From NCBI GenBank assembly GCA_947260035.1, contig CAMYOO010000058.1, forward strand, positions 1 through 34,614: DNA of 34,614 bases, given 5' to 3'. The notes under the pieces were generated by a model. The model searched no databases and was not told the origin of the DNA. It saw nothing but the letters and a program-made list of their open reading frames with translations. A program made the translations under genes and the position numbers. Position 1 is the stretch's first letter; each line of letters begins with the position of its first letter. The stretch comes from an uncultured delta proteobacterium (lineage in GTDB: Bacteria > Myxococcota_A > UBA9160 > JAFDET01). This document shows positions 27,169 through 34,003 of this stretch, in pieces.

Positions 27169-27714
27169 ATGTCTGACGTTCTCGCGCCCACAGAAATCCT
27201 GGCCCTGGCCAAGATCCTCGACGAGCTGGACTACTACAAGGTCCTGCACATCGGGACCGGCGCCAGTGCCACCGACGTACGCCAGGCTTTCCACGCCAGC
27301 TCCCGCGCGTTCCACCCGGACGCCAACCGCCACCTGGATGCGGACCATCGCGAGGCCATCGCGCGGATCGCAACCCGCGTGACCGAGGCGTACACGGTGC
27401 TGCGCGATCCGAAGCGGCGCCGCGCCTACGACGATGCGCTGCGCGATGGCCAGAACCGCATGCAGATTGCCGAGGCCGAGGCCCGGGCCGAGAAACAGGC
27501 CACGGTGGAGCTGGATGGCGCCACGCCCAACGGGCGCCGCTACTCGGCCTTGGCGCGCCAGGACGAGGCCCGGGGCGACTTCACCGCGGCGATTCGCAAC
27601 CTCCAGACGGCCGCGACCTTCGAGCCCGGCAACGTCCACTTCAAGAACAAGCTGCAGCAACTCCGCGCCGCCCAGGAAGCGAAGCGCCAGGGCAAGAGGG
27701 GCTCCCGGATCTAG
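27169..27714 (+). CDS. J-domain protein with TPR-like C-terminus (Hsp70 co-chaperone)
   Basis: A 181-aa protein. A J-domain covers about residues 21-90 (DYYKVLHIGTGASATDVRQA), with the essential HPD tripeptide at 49-51 (RAFHPDANRH) and the closing YTVLRDPKRRRAYDDAL. A short helical region follows (QIAEAEARAEKQ), then a TPR-like unit (RYSALARQDEARGDFTAAI) in which Ala/Tyr/Leu spacing fits the motif. It has none of the zinc-finger or client-binding domains of true DnaJ, so it belongs to the class with a specialised targeting domain. ATG 27169 has a GAGGGTGA ribosome-binding region at a good distance; GTG 27160 is an alternative. It lies 18 bp after the Hsp70 gene, and the two likely work as a pair. 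The intact HPD means it should stimulate ATP hydrolysis by Hsp70. Confidence 0.88.
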   Translation: MSDVLAPTEILALAKILDELDYYKVLHIGTGASATDVRQAFHASSRAFHPDANRHLDADHREAIARIATRVTEAYTVLRDPKRRRAYDDALRDGQNRMQIAEAEARAEKQATVELDGATPNGRRYSALARQDEARGDFTAAIRNLQTAATFEPGNVHFKNKLQQLRAAQEAKRQGKRGSRI

Positions 27715-27740
27715 GAGAGTCAGGGTCCCGGCTTCTCGCT

Positions 27741-29669
27741 ATGCTGCGGGCCGTGCGCACGCCCGCCTCGTGGCTCCTGTTGATCTGGCTCCCCCTCTTC
27801 CTCGCCTGCGAGCGCAGCGCCGAGGCGCCGGCGCCCTCGCCTGCCGACGCATCCGCGCCCGCCGCGACGGCGACTTCGCCGGCCACCGACCCGGAGCCGG
27901 CGGCCAAGCCGGTCGCGGCGCGCGGCGCCAACGAGCGGCCGCTGCCAGCGTTCGGGGGAACCACGTTCGAGGGCAAGTCGGTCACGGTTTCGGACTTCCT
28001 GGGCCGCCGGCTGCTGATCTTCTTCTTCCGCCCGGACGAAGAGGCGGCCCGCCCGGCCGCCCAGGCCATGGCGACCATCGCGAGGCTCCAGGGCAAGCAC
28101 AACTTCGCCATCCTCGGTGTCGCCAGCGGCGCGCCCACACCCGACGCCCGTGCTTTCGTGGCTGCCGAGGGCCTGGACTTCACCGTGCTCAACGACGCCG
28201 GCGAGTCGATCGCACGCCGTTTCGGGGTGAAGGTGGCGGCCGCCATGCTCTTCGCCGACGCCGAGGGCTATCTCACCGGCGCCATGGGCGCGATGGCCGA
28301 GCGGGTCGACGACCCGGCCGCAACCATCGAGGGTCAGGTCCGCGAGCAAATGCGCCTTCCCGCAGCCGCGCCCCCGCTCCTCGAGCCCGGACTTGGGGAA
28401 TACCCACTGGCGCCGGACTTCACGGCGGGAACCCTGGAGGGCGAGACGGTCAAGCTGTCGGACCTGCGCGGGCGCCCCGTGGTGCTGGCCTTCTTCCTGT
28501 ACACCTGCCCCCACTGTCACCACGCGCTGCAGTTCCTGCGCTCGCACCTGGCTACCATCCCGGAAGCCGAGCGACCCGCGCTGCTGGGCGTATCGGTGTC
28601 GGGCAGCCCGTCGGCCGTGCGCGACGAGCTCAAGAGCAAGGCGCTGGACTTCTTCCCCGTCGCGATCGACCCGGACGGCTCCCTGGCCAAGCGCTACGCG
28701 GTGGCCGGCGGCGTTCCGGACATCCTGCTCCTGGATACCGAGGGCCGGATTCGAGCGCGGACCCAGGGCTGGCGCGACGCCATGGACCCGCCCCTGATGA
28801 AGATGCGCCTGGCGCGGATTGCAGGCGCCAAGCCGCCGATGCTGCTGCACGCCACGGGCTACAGCGGGAACGAGGTGTGCGGCGTCTGTCACGAGAGCCA
28901 GGCCGAGACCTGGCGCTTCACCAAGCACGCCACGGCGTTCGACACCCTGGTGCGCCATTCCGCCGAGCGCGACGGCGAGTGCGTGAGCTGCCACGTGGTC
29001 GGTTTCGACCAGAAGGGCGGCTACAGCATCGACTATGCGACTTTCGCGCCGCGGGTCTCCCATGCCGCCAACGCGCACCTGCTGGCGCTGTCTCCGGCCG
29101 AGAAGCGAGCGCGCCTGGCCGAGGTGGGCTCGACGCGCAAGCCGCTCTTCCGCGACGCGGCCTACGTGGGCTCCAACGCCTGCCAGGGCTGCCATCCGTC
29201 GGAGTTCGCCACCTGGGAGGCGAGCCCCCACGGGCGCGCCATGGACTCGCTGGCCGGCAAGGGCAAGGCGCGCGACAGCGACTGCCAGGTCTGCCACACC
29301 ACCGCCCACGGCAAGCCCGGCGGCTTCCCCAGCGGCGCCGATCCGGTGGCGCATGCGGACCTGGCGCGGGTGGGCTGCGAGACCTGCCACGGACCCGGTG
29401 GAGATCACGTCGGCGAGGACGCGCGGCGCGACGGGACCATCCTGTCCCTGACCGACAAGTGCGACTCCTGCGTCATCCTGCAGATCTGCGGCGGCTGCCA
29501 CGACGACGCCAACGATCCCGGCTTCGAGTTCCACGTGGAGGCGAAGATCGAGGCGCAGCGGCACGGCACCATCGAACCCTCGGCCACCAAGACTCCGCAG
29601 GCACGCCTGGAGGCGCTGCCCGAGCAGATCGGCGCCGTGGAGCACGCGCTGGCCGCCGGAGGACGCTGA
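27741..29669 (+). CDS. Lipoprotein fusing two thioredoxin-like domains to a multiheme cytochrome c
   Basis: A 642-aa exported protein. The signal sequence ends in a lipobox-like FLAC (Cys23), followed by a long Pro/Ala linker. Thioredoxin-like domain 1 (about 65-200) contains no cysteine. Domain 2 (about 221-345; FTAGTLEGETVKLSDLRGRP) has the redox motif CPHC at 256-259 in a redoxin/TlpA-like fold. The C-terminal third carries c-type heme sites CxxCH at 380, 414, 481, 515, 546 and 583, plus a degenerate CDSCV at 574. The CPHC is itself followed by His, making CPHCH a seventh possible heme site. The pattern suggests periplasmic electron transfer or thiol-redox activity coupled to multiheme cytochrome (c554-like). 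Start ATG 27741 lacks a strong ribosome-binding site. The crotonase GTG directly abuts the stop. Confidence 0.88.
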   Translation: MLRAVRTPASWLLLIWLPLFLACERSAEAPAPSPADASAPAATATSPATDPEPAAKPVAARGANERPLPAFGGTTFEGKSVTVSDFLGRRLLIFFFRPDEEAARPAAQAMATIARLQGKHNFAILGVASGAPTPDARAFVAAEGLDFTVLNDAGESIARRFGVKVAAAMLFADAEGYLTGAMGAMAERVDDPAATIEGQVREQMRLPAAAPPLLEPGLGEYPLAPDFTAGTLEGETVKLSDLRGRPVVLAFFLYTCPHCHHALQFLRSHLATIPEAERPALLGVSVSGSPSAVRDELKSKALDFFPVAIDPDGSLAKRYAVAGGVPDILLLDTEGRIRARTQGWRDAMDPPLMKMRLARIAGAKPPMLLHATGYSGNEVCGVCHESQAETWRFTKHATAFDTLVRHSAERDGECVSCHVVGFDQKGGYSIDYATFAPRVSHAANAHLLALSPAEKRARLAEVGSTRKPLFRDAAYVGSNACQGCHPSEFATWEASPHGRAMDSLAGKGKARDSDCQVCHTTAHGKPGGFPSGADPVAHADLARVGCETCHGPGGDHVGEDARRDGTILSLTDKCDSCVILQICGGCHDDANDPGFEFHVEAKIEAQRHGTIEPSATKTPQARLEALPEQIGAVEHALAAGGR

Positions 29670-30449
29670 GTGGCCCAGGTGCGCGTGGAGAACCGGGGGC
29701 CCGTCCGCACCCTGGTGATCGACCGCGAAGACCGCCGCAACGCCCTGGATCGCGCCACCCTGGATGAGCTGGAGGCAAGCCTGGACCAGGCCGGCGGGGA
29801 CGCCTCGGTGCGCGCGCTGGTGCTGCGCGGAGCCGGGGAGAAGGCCTTCTGCGCCGGCGCGGACCTCTCCGAGCTGGAGGGCCACGCGTCCATCGAAGAG
29901 AGCCGCCGCCACTTCGACGGCGTGGCGCGCGTGATGCTGGCCATGCACCGTGTACCCCAGCCGGTGATCAGCCGGGTGCAGGGCTACGCCCTGGCCGGCG
30001 GCTGCGGGCTGGCGGTGGCCGCCGACCTGACCCTGGCCGCCGAGAGCGCGGTGCTCGGGCTGCCGGAGATCGGCATTGGACTGCTGCCCATGATGGTTTC
30101 GGCACCGATCCTGCGGGCCGTGGGTAGCCGCAAGGTGGTGCTCGACCTGGTGCTCTCCGGTCGCCGCGTGCGTGCCGACGAGGCGCTGCGGCTGGGACTG
30201 GTGAGCCGGGTGGTGCCCGACGGGGCGCTGGACGGCGCCATCGACGCATTGGCGGACCACCTGGCGGGCCTTTCCCCGGCGGCGTTGCGCATGGGGAAGG
30301 AGGCCGTGTACGGCATGGCCGAGATGGAGTACCAGGCGGCGCTGCGCTACCTGCGCGAGGTGGTGGTGCTGACCTCGCGCACCGAGGACGCCCAGGAAGG
30401 GATCCGCGCGTTCTTCGAGAAGCGCGATCCCGTCTGGAAGGGACGCTAG
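29670..30449 (+). CDS. Enoyl-CoA hydratase/isomerase (crotonase) family protein
   Basis: A 259-aa cytosolic crotonase. The CoA-binding and oxyanion-hole motifs are present: KAFCAGADLSELEG (about 58-71) and GYALAGGCGLAVAADL (about 106-121), followed by LPEIGIGLLP. Of the two catalytic glutamates of classical enoyl-CoA hydratase, the first position (GGCELA in many members) is Gly here (GGCGLA), while the second, in LPEIGIG, is kept. It may therefore be a methylglutaconyl-CoA-type hydratase or an isomerase/other acyl-CoA enzyme rather than a standard beta-oxidation hydratase; substrate not determinable. The GTG start at 29670 comes immediately after the previous stop, and the next gene starts right after its own stop, so it is part of one operon. 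Confidence 0.9.
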   Translation: MAQVRVENRGPVRTLVIDREDRRNALDRATLDELEASLDQAGGDASVRALVLRGAGEKAFCAGADLSELEGHASIEESRRHFDGVARVMLAMHRVPQPVISRVQGYALAGGCGLAVAADLTLAAESAVLGLPEIGIGLLPMMVSAPILRAVGSRKVVLDLVLSGRRVRADEALRLGLVSRVVPDGALDGAIDALADHLAGLSPAALRMGKEAVYGMAEMEYQAALRYLREVVVLTSRTEDAQEGIRAFFEKRDPVWKGR

Positions 30450-31247
30450 ATGCCGGACCCGAGCGCAGATCTTCGCGACGCCCTGGGCGCAGCGCGCGCA
30501 TGGCTGGGTGAGTGGGTCGAGGAGGGTCTGGAGACCCGGCTGGTCCCGCCGGCTCCGGCGCCAACGCGCGCGCAGCCGCGGCCCTCGCCGCCAGCCCCCG
30601 AGCAACCGCAACCGCAACCGACTCCGGCCCCGGCCAGCGAAGTGCTGCCGATGGGCGACGAGACTCCGCTGTGGCCGGCCGAGCCCAGCTTGGAGCAGGT
30701 GCGCGAGGCGCTGGGCGAGTGCACGCGCTGCGGCCTGTCCGAGGGCCGCACCCAGATCGTGTTCGGCGACGGCAACCCGGAGGCCGACCTGATGTTCGTG
30801 GGCGAGGGGCCGGGCGAGCAGGAGGACCTGCGCGGGATTCCCTTCTGCGGGCGAGCCGGCGAGCTGCTGACGCGGATGATCGAGGGCGGTCTGGAGATCC
30901 AGCGCAGCTCGGTCTACATCTGCAACATCGTCAAGTGCCGGCCGCCGCGGAACCGCACGCCCCTGGCCGACGAAGTGTCGGCATGCCGGCGCTTCCTGGA
31001 CGGACAGATCGACGCCGTGCGCCCCCGCACCATCGTGGCCCTGGGCAAGCCCGCCACCAGCCTGCTGCTGGGCCGCGACGTGGCGATCAGCCGCGTGCGC
31101 GGGCAGTGGCATGAGTACCGGGGCATCCCGGTCATGCCCACCTTCCATCCCGCCTTCATCCTGCGCCAGTACACCGCCGAGAACCGGCGGCTGGTGTGGG
31201 AGGACTTGAAGGCGGCGTTGGCGAAGTCCCGGGAGAGCCATCCTTAG
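30450..31247 (+). CDS. Uracil-DNA glycosylase, family 4 (iron-sulfur)
   Basis: Removes uracil from DNA in base-excision repair. The 265-aa protein has an N-terminal extension of about 85 residues, including a Pro/Gln-rich linker (about 33-63), and then the family 4 domain. The iron-sulfur Cys are in ECTRCGLSEGR and YICNIVKCRPPRNRTP with the later SACRRF. The active-site motif is GEGPGEQEDLRGIPFCGRAG, and motif 3 is TFHPAFILRQY. Family 4 enzymes carry a [4Fe-4S] cluster and are common in thermophiles and many GC-rich bacteria. ATG 30450 follows directly after the crotonase stop. The long linker suggests the N-terminus could bind a partner. It ends at the first copy of the dispersed repeat. Confidence 0.92.
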   Translation: MPDPSADLRDALGAARAWLGEWVEEGLETRLVPPAPAPTRAQPRPSPPAPEQPQPQPTPAPASEVLPMGDETPLWPAEPSLEQVREALGECTRCGLSEGRTQIVFGDGNPEADLMFVGEGPGEQEDLRGIPFCGRAGELLTRMIEGGLEIQRSSVYICNIVKCRPPRNRTPLADEVSACRRFLDGQIDAVRPRTIVALGKPATSLLLGRDVAISRVRGQWHEYRGIPVMPTFHPAFILRQYTAENRRLVWEDLKAALAKSRESHP

Positions 31248-31257
31248 GCGGCCGAGC

Positions 31258-31341
31258 CCCTACGCTCGCCTTCGGCTCACTGCGCGCCCTCGAAGGGGGC
31301 CCGGGGCCAGGGCGACCTCCATTGCCTCGGGCTTGCGGGCC
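31258..31341. repeat. Dispersed intergenic repeat, copy 1
   Basis: The first 41 bp (31258-31298) are identical to 32788-32828, and the next 43 bp match 32829-32871 without gaps and with a handful of differences (about 7 in 84 overall). It lies in the gap between the convergent UDG and purE genes. It includes small hairpins (GCC-TTC-GGC; GCCCT-CGAA-GGGGC). It is in the same orientation as copy 2, 1530 bp away. Confidence 0.85.
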
Positions 31342-31347
31342 GCAAGC
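31331..31347. terminator. Perfect 7-bp hairpin between convergent UDG and purE genes
   Basis: GCTTGCG-GGC-CGCAAGC is a perfect inverted repeat at the right edge of repeat copy 1. No T-run follows, so a Rho-independent terminator is only possible. It may simply block read-through between the two convergent genes. Copy 2 of the repeat has lost the right arm. Confidence 0.35.
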
Positions 31348-31376
31348 TCGTTGGCCGCTGCGCAGTCCGGTGGGGC

Positions 31377-31877
31377 TTAGCCCGTTGCGATCGGTTCCGT
31401 GGGGATGGCGGCGGCTTGCTCTTCGCGGAACTTGGCGATGCGCTCGCCGAGCTCGGGGTCGGCGAGAGCGAGGCAGGCGGCGGCCAGCAGCGCGGCGTTC
31501 TTGGCGCCGGCCTTGCCGATGGCCAGCGTGCCCACCGGGATGCCCCCGGGCATCTGCACCGTGGCGAGCAGCGCATCCATGCCGTCCAGGTCCGAGCTGG
31601 GAATGGGAACGCCCAGCACCGGACGCAACGTGTGGGCGGCCACGACGCCCGCCAGGTGAGCGGCGCCCCCTGCGCCGCAGATGAAGGCGCGAATTCCCTC
31701 AGACTCGGCTTCGGTCACGAACCCCACCAGCCGGTCGGGCGTTCGGTGCGCCGAGAGCACGCGGGCCTCGTAGCCGATCCCCAGCTGCTCCAGGGTGTCG
31801 GCGGCCGGCTTCATGACCTCCCAGTCGTTCTTGCTTCCCATCAGAATTGCCACGCGAGCTCGAGTCGACACGTTCAT
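31377..31877 (-). CDS. purE: N5-carboxyaminoimidazole ribonucleotide mutase
   Basis: Purine-synthesis enzyme that turns N5-CAIR into CAIR in the cytosol. The 166-aa protein has the class I PurE pattern: [12 protein letters not shown] at the start, [15 protein letters not shown] with the catalytic His, [27 protein letters not shown] and [31 protein letters not shown] start at ATG 31877 behind AGGGGG; GTG 31871 is close and possible. PurK, its usual partner, is not next to it. The gene is divergent from aroE with only 39 bp between the starts, so their promoters must overlap, and is convergent with the UDG gene across repeat copy 1. Confidence 0.95.
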   Translation of the reverse strand: MNVSTRARVAILMGSKNDWEVMKPAADTLEQLGIGYEARVLSAHRTPDRLVGFVTEAESEGIRAFICGAGGAAHLAGVVAAHTLRPVLGVPIPSSDLDGMDALLATVQMPGGIPVGTLAIGKAGAKNAALLAAACLALADPELGERIAKFREEQAAAIPTEPIATG

Positions 31878-31916
31878 CCCCCTGCTTGGTGAAGGGGATC
31901 GTAGTACGCTCGGCGC

Positions 31917-32744
31917 GTGTCCGCGTCCGCCCCGATCACACCCCGAACCGGCTTGTGCGGGATCGTGCTGCATCCCGCCGGCCACACCCGCTCGCCCGCC
32001 ATCCACAATGCCGCTTTCCGGGCCCTGGCCCTGGACGCCGTATACCTGGCGTTCGACGTGGTTCCCGAGGCGCTCGGGGCGGCCATCGCCGGCGCGCGGG
32101 CCCTGGGGATCCGGCAGCTCGCGGTATCGCTTCCCCACAAGCAGGCCGTGATGCAGCACCTGGACGAGGTGGACGAGACCGCGCGTGCGATCGGCGCCGT
32201 CAACACCGTCACCCGGGGCGCCGACGGTCGGCTGCTGGGAGCCAATACCGACTGGCTGGGCATCGTGCGCTCCCTCGAGGATCAGCGGCCGCTGTCGGGA
32301 GCCCACGCGGTGGTCCTCGGCGCGGGCGGTACGGCGCGCGCCGCGGTGCATGGCCTGGTGGCGCGCGGTGCGCGGGTCACCGTGCTGAACCGCACCGAGA
32401 GCCGCGGGGCGGCCCTGGCGGCGGAGCTGGGCGCGGCCGCGTCGGGCACCCTGGACGAGCTGGCCGGCCTGGAGCACGACGTACTGGTCAACACCACGTC
32501 CGCGGGACTGGCCGAGGACGCGTCACCCGTGGCGGCGGATGCACTGCGGGCCGACACCCTGGTGCTCGACGCCGTCTACGAACCCGAACGCACGCGCCTG
32601 CTCCGCGACGCCGAAGCGCGGGGCGCCGTGCCGATCTCGGGTCGCTGGATGCTCATCCACCAGGCCGCCGAACAGCTCCGCCTCTGGACCGGCAAGGACG
32701 CCCCGATCGAAGTCATGTACGAGGCGTTCGACAGCAGCACGTAG
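31917..32744 (+). CDS. aroE: Shikimate dehydrogenase
   Basis: NADPH-dependent enzyme reducing 3-dehydroshikimate to shikimate in aromatic amino acid synthesis. In this 275-aa protein the substrate-binding motifs GHTRSPAIHN (normally HSxSPxIHN, first Ser replaced by Thr) and SLPHKQAV with the catalytic Lys are visible. GANTDWLG supplies the catalytic Asp. The NADP-binding loop is VVLGAGGTARAAVHGL with VLNRTESR, and NTTSAGL follows. The start is GTG 31917 with a weak ribosome-binding site; nothing upstream in frame looks homologous, as the purE start is 39 bp away. A strong hairpin overlaps the stop codon. Confidence 0.93.
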   Translation: MSASAPITPRTGLCGIVLHPAGHTRSPAIHNAAFRALALDAVYLAFDVVPEALGAAIAGARALGIRQLAVSLPHKQAVMQHLDEVDETARAIGAVNTVTRGADGRLLGANTDWLGIVRSLEDQRPLSGAHAVVLGAGGTARAAVHGLVARGARVTVLNRTESRGAALAAELGAAASGTLDELAGLEHDVLVNTTSAGLAEDASPVAADALRADTLVLDAVYEPERTRLLRDAEARGAVPISGRWMLIHQAAEQLRLWTGKDAPIEVMYEAFDSST

Positions 32745-32761
32745 CGCCGCGGAGGCGGCGC
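32744..32761 (+). terminator. Strong GC hairpin at the end of aroE
   Basis: GCGCCGC-GGAG-GCGGCGC, a perfect 7-bp all-GC stem with a 4-nt loop, begins at the last base of the aroE stop codon. No T-run follows, so it is either a non-canonical terminator or an mRNA 3'-end stabiliser. Confidence 0.4.
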
Positions 32762-32787
32762 GCTCAGCAATCCTTAGCAGGACAATG

Positions 32788-32872
32788 CCCTACGCTCGCC
32801 TTCGGCTCACTGCGCGCCCTCGAAGGGGCCCCGGGGCAAAGGCGACTTCCGTCGGCTCGGGCTTGCGGGCCC
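32788..32872. repeat. Dispersed intergenic repeat, copy 2
   Basis: Same orientation as and ungapped match to 31258-31341 (41 bp identical, then diverging). It lies between the convergent aroE and ferredoxin genes. Together the two copies bracket the purE-aroE pair as direct repeats. The gap 32745-32915 holds only this repeat and flanking hairpins. Confidence 0.85.
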
Positions 32873-32902
32873 TAGGCCGGGAGCCCATGAGAACCTGGGT
32901 AG

Positions 32903-32917
32903 GGCCGCGGGCCTTTT
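32903..32917 (+). terminator. Possible intrinsic terminator for the aroE transcript
   Basis: GGCC-GCG-GGCC followed by TTTT reads as a short Rho-independent terminator on the plus strand. Its T-run overlaps the ferredoxin stop codon on the other strand. Confidence 0.4.
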
Positions 32918-33269
32918 AGCCCGTGTAGCCCCACTTCTCCTTGTTGTCGGAGATCTGCTGGGGCGTCGGTGTGGACTTCTCGAGGTGCTCGGGCACCTGC
33001 CGGTCGTCGGCGGCGTCCACGATGTTCGCATTGAGCGGCGTGTCATCGGTGAAGACGTCCGGAACCTGCTCGTCCTCGAAGATGGCCTCCCAGGGGCACT
33101 CCGGCTCGCACACGCCGCAGTTGATGCACTCCTCGGGATCGATGTAGAGCTGATTCGGAAAGGCGTCCGAGGCTTCGCCCGTGTGCTCGTAGATACAATC
33201 CACGGGGCAGACGTCCACGCAGGACTGATCCACGCAATCGCGGCAAAGACGGGTGATCACCCAGGCCAT
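32916..33269 (-). CDS. Ferredoxin with two iron-sulfur cluster sites (FdxA-like)
   Basis: A 117-aa small electron carrier. Cluster 1 Cys are at 9, 12, 17 and 21 ([14 protein letters not shown]) with C25 close by; cluster 2 is the classic CxxCxxCxxxCP at 48-58 ([12 protein letters not shown]). The C-x7-C-x3-CP spacing (C9, C17, C21) is that of the [3Fe-4S]/[4Fe-4S] FdxA type, but the extra C12 could allow a second [4Fe-4S]. A C-terminal extension of about 50 acidic residues follows, common in FdxA-like proteins. ATG 33269 has an excellent AGGAG 6 nt upstream. It lies 78 bp downstream of rpmG on the same strand and may be cotranscribed. Confidence 0.9.
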   Translation of the reverse strand: MAWVITRLCRDCVDQSCVDVCPVDCIYEHTGEASDAFPNQLYIDPEECINCGVCEPECPWEAIFEDEQVPDVFTDDTPLNANIVDAADDRQVPEHLEKSTPTPQQISDNKEKWGYTG

Positions 33270-33347
33270 CTTCGTCTCCTATTGGGCGCGCTGATCGAAC
33301 CAGTGGCTTCGGCGATCTGCCGGGCCGCCGCAAGGTCCGTGTCGCTC

Positions 33348-33518
33348 CTACTTCAGCTTCGTCTCTTTGTAGACGACGTGCTTCCGCACGACCGGATCGT
33401 ACTTCTTCAACTCGATCTTGTTGGGCGTCGTCTGCTTGTTCTTGACCGTGGTGTAGAAATGCCCGGTCCCGGCCGACGACTCCAGCTTGATCTTCTCTCG
33501 CTTGCCTTTCTTGGCCAC
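33348..33518 (-). CDS. rpmG: 50S ribosomal protein L33
   Basis: A 56-aa protein (too short for many gene finders): [20 protein letters not shown], then [20 protein letters not shown] and [14 protein letters not shown]. It matches L33 throughout. It has no Cys, so it is the zinc-independent (C-) form that does not use a CxxC zinc ribbon. The start is GTG 33518 with GGAG 6 nt upstream, 10 bp after the rplX stop. L33 is often next to tRNA-Trp, secE and nusG or to rpmB; here it follows rplX. Confidence 0.93.
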   Translation of the reverse strand: MAKKGKREKIKLESSAGTGHFYTTVKNKQTTPNKIELKKYDPVVRKHVVYKETKLK

Positions 33519-33528
33519 GCGCTACTCC

Positions 33529-33858
33529 TCAGCCCGCCGGCTCGGGGGCCGCTTTGCCGCTCTTGGCGAACACCCGGCGACGCTCATCCCCGTCCACCTC
33601 GATGCGGGTGCGCGCGGGGGCGTTGGTGTCCGGATCGACCAGCATGACGTTGGAGATGTCCAGGTAGGCCTCCTGCTCCAGGATGCCTCCGGTGCGGAGC
33701 GCCTTGCGGCCCGGCTTCAGGTGCCGCTTCTGCATGCGCACCTTCTCCACCCGGACCCGGCCGCGCTCGCGGTCCACGGCGATCACGCGGCCCTGCTTGC
33801 CGCGATCGGCCCCGGTGACGACCTGGACCAGGTCTCCTTTGCGAATCCGAAACGCCAT
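33529..33858 (-). CDS. rplX: 50S ribosomal protein L24
   Basis: An early-assembly 23S rRNA-binding protein of 109 aa. The N-terminal KOW motif is clear (IRKGDLVQVVTGADRGKQGRVIAV), followed by VEKVRMQKRHLKP, the usual L24 ending ISNVMLVDPD and a short Ala/Pro tail. Start ATG 33858. In most bacteria rplX sits between rplN and rplE in the spc operon; here neither neighbour is present, and rpmG and a ferredoxin follow. Either this lineage has moved rplX or this is a second copy. It is divergent from a sugar-dehydrogenase-like gene. Confidence 0.94.
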   Translation of the reverse strand: MAFRIRKGDLVQVVTGADRGKQGRVIAVDRERGRVRVEKVRMQKRHLKPGRKALRTGGILEQEAYLDISNVMLVDPDTNAPARTRIEVDGDERRRVFAKSGKAAPEPAG

Positions 33859-34003
33859 CGATGAAAGCCTCGCCTCCGGGACGTCGGAGGGGGCATATCA
33901 GTGCGACACCGTTTACGTTTCGTCAACCCTCCCCGCGGGAAAATGGCCTGTTTCCGGCTCATCGGGGCCCTTTGGGGGCTATCTTTGGCCCTTGGAGGGG
34001 GTG
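33859..34003. promoter_or_regulatory. Divergent promoter region between rplX and the PQQ-type dehydrogenase
   Basis: A 145-bp gap that must hold both promoters. On the minus strand TTGACG (33927-33922) is a good -35 candidate for rplX, but the best -10-like TGATAT lies 20 nt away, longer than usual. On the plus strand no clear promoter is visible; GGAGG just before 34004 is the ribosome-binding site. Confidence 0.3.

Noticed and set aside
27720-31241. Long open frame (about 1170 codons) on the minus strand opposite the cytochrome, crotonase and UDG genes
   Set aside because: The plus strand genes carry intact heme, crotonase and iron-sulfur motifs; the antisense product is His/Gln/Arg-rich noise.
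33290-33347. tRNA gene near rpmG, as in the common rpmG-tRNA-secE arrangement
   Set aside because: No cloverleaf, T-loop TTCGAAT-type box with matching arms or CCA end could be found; GTTCGATC is an isolated match.
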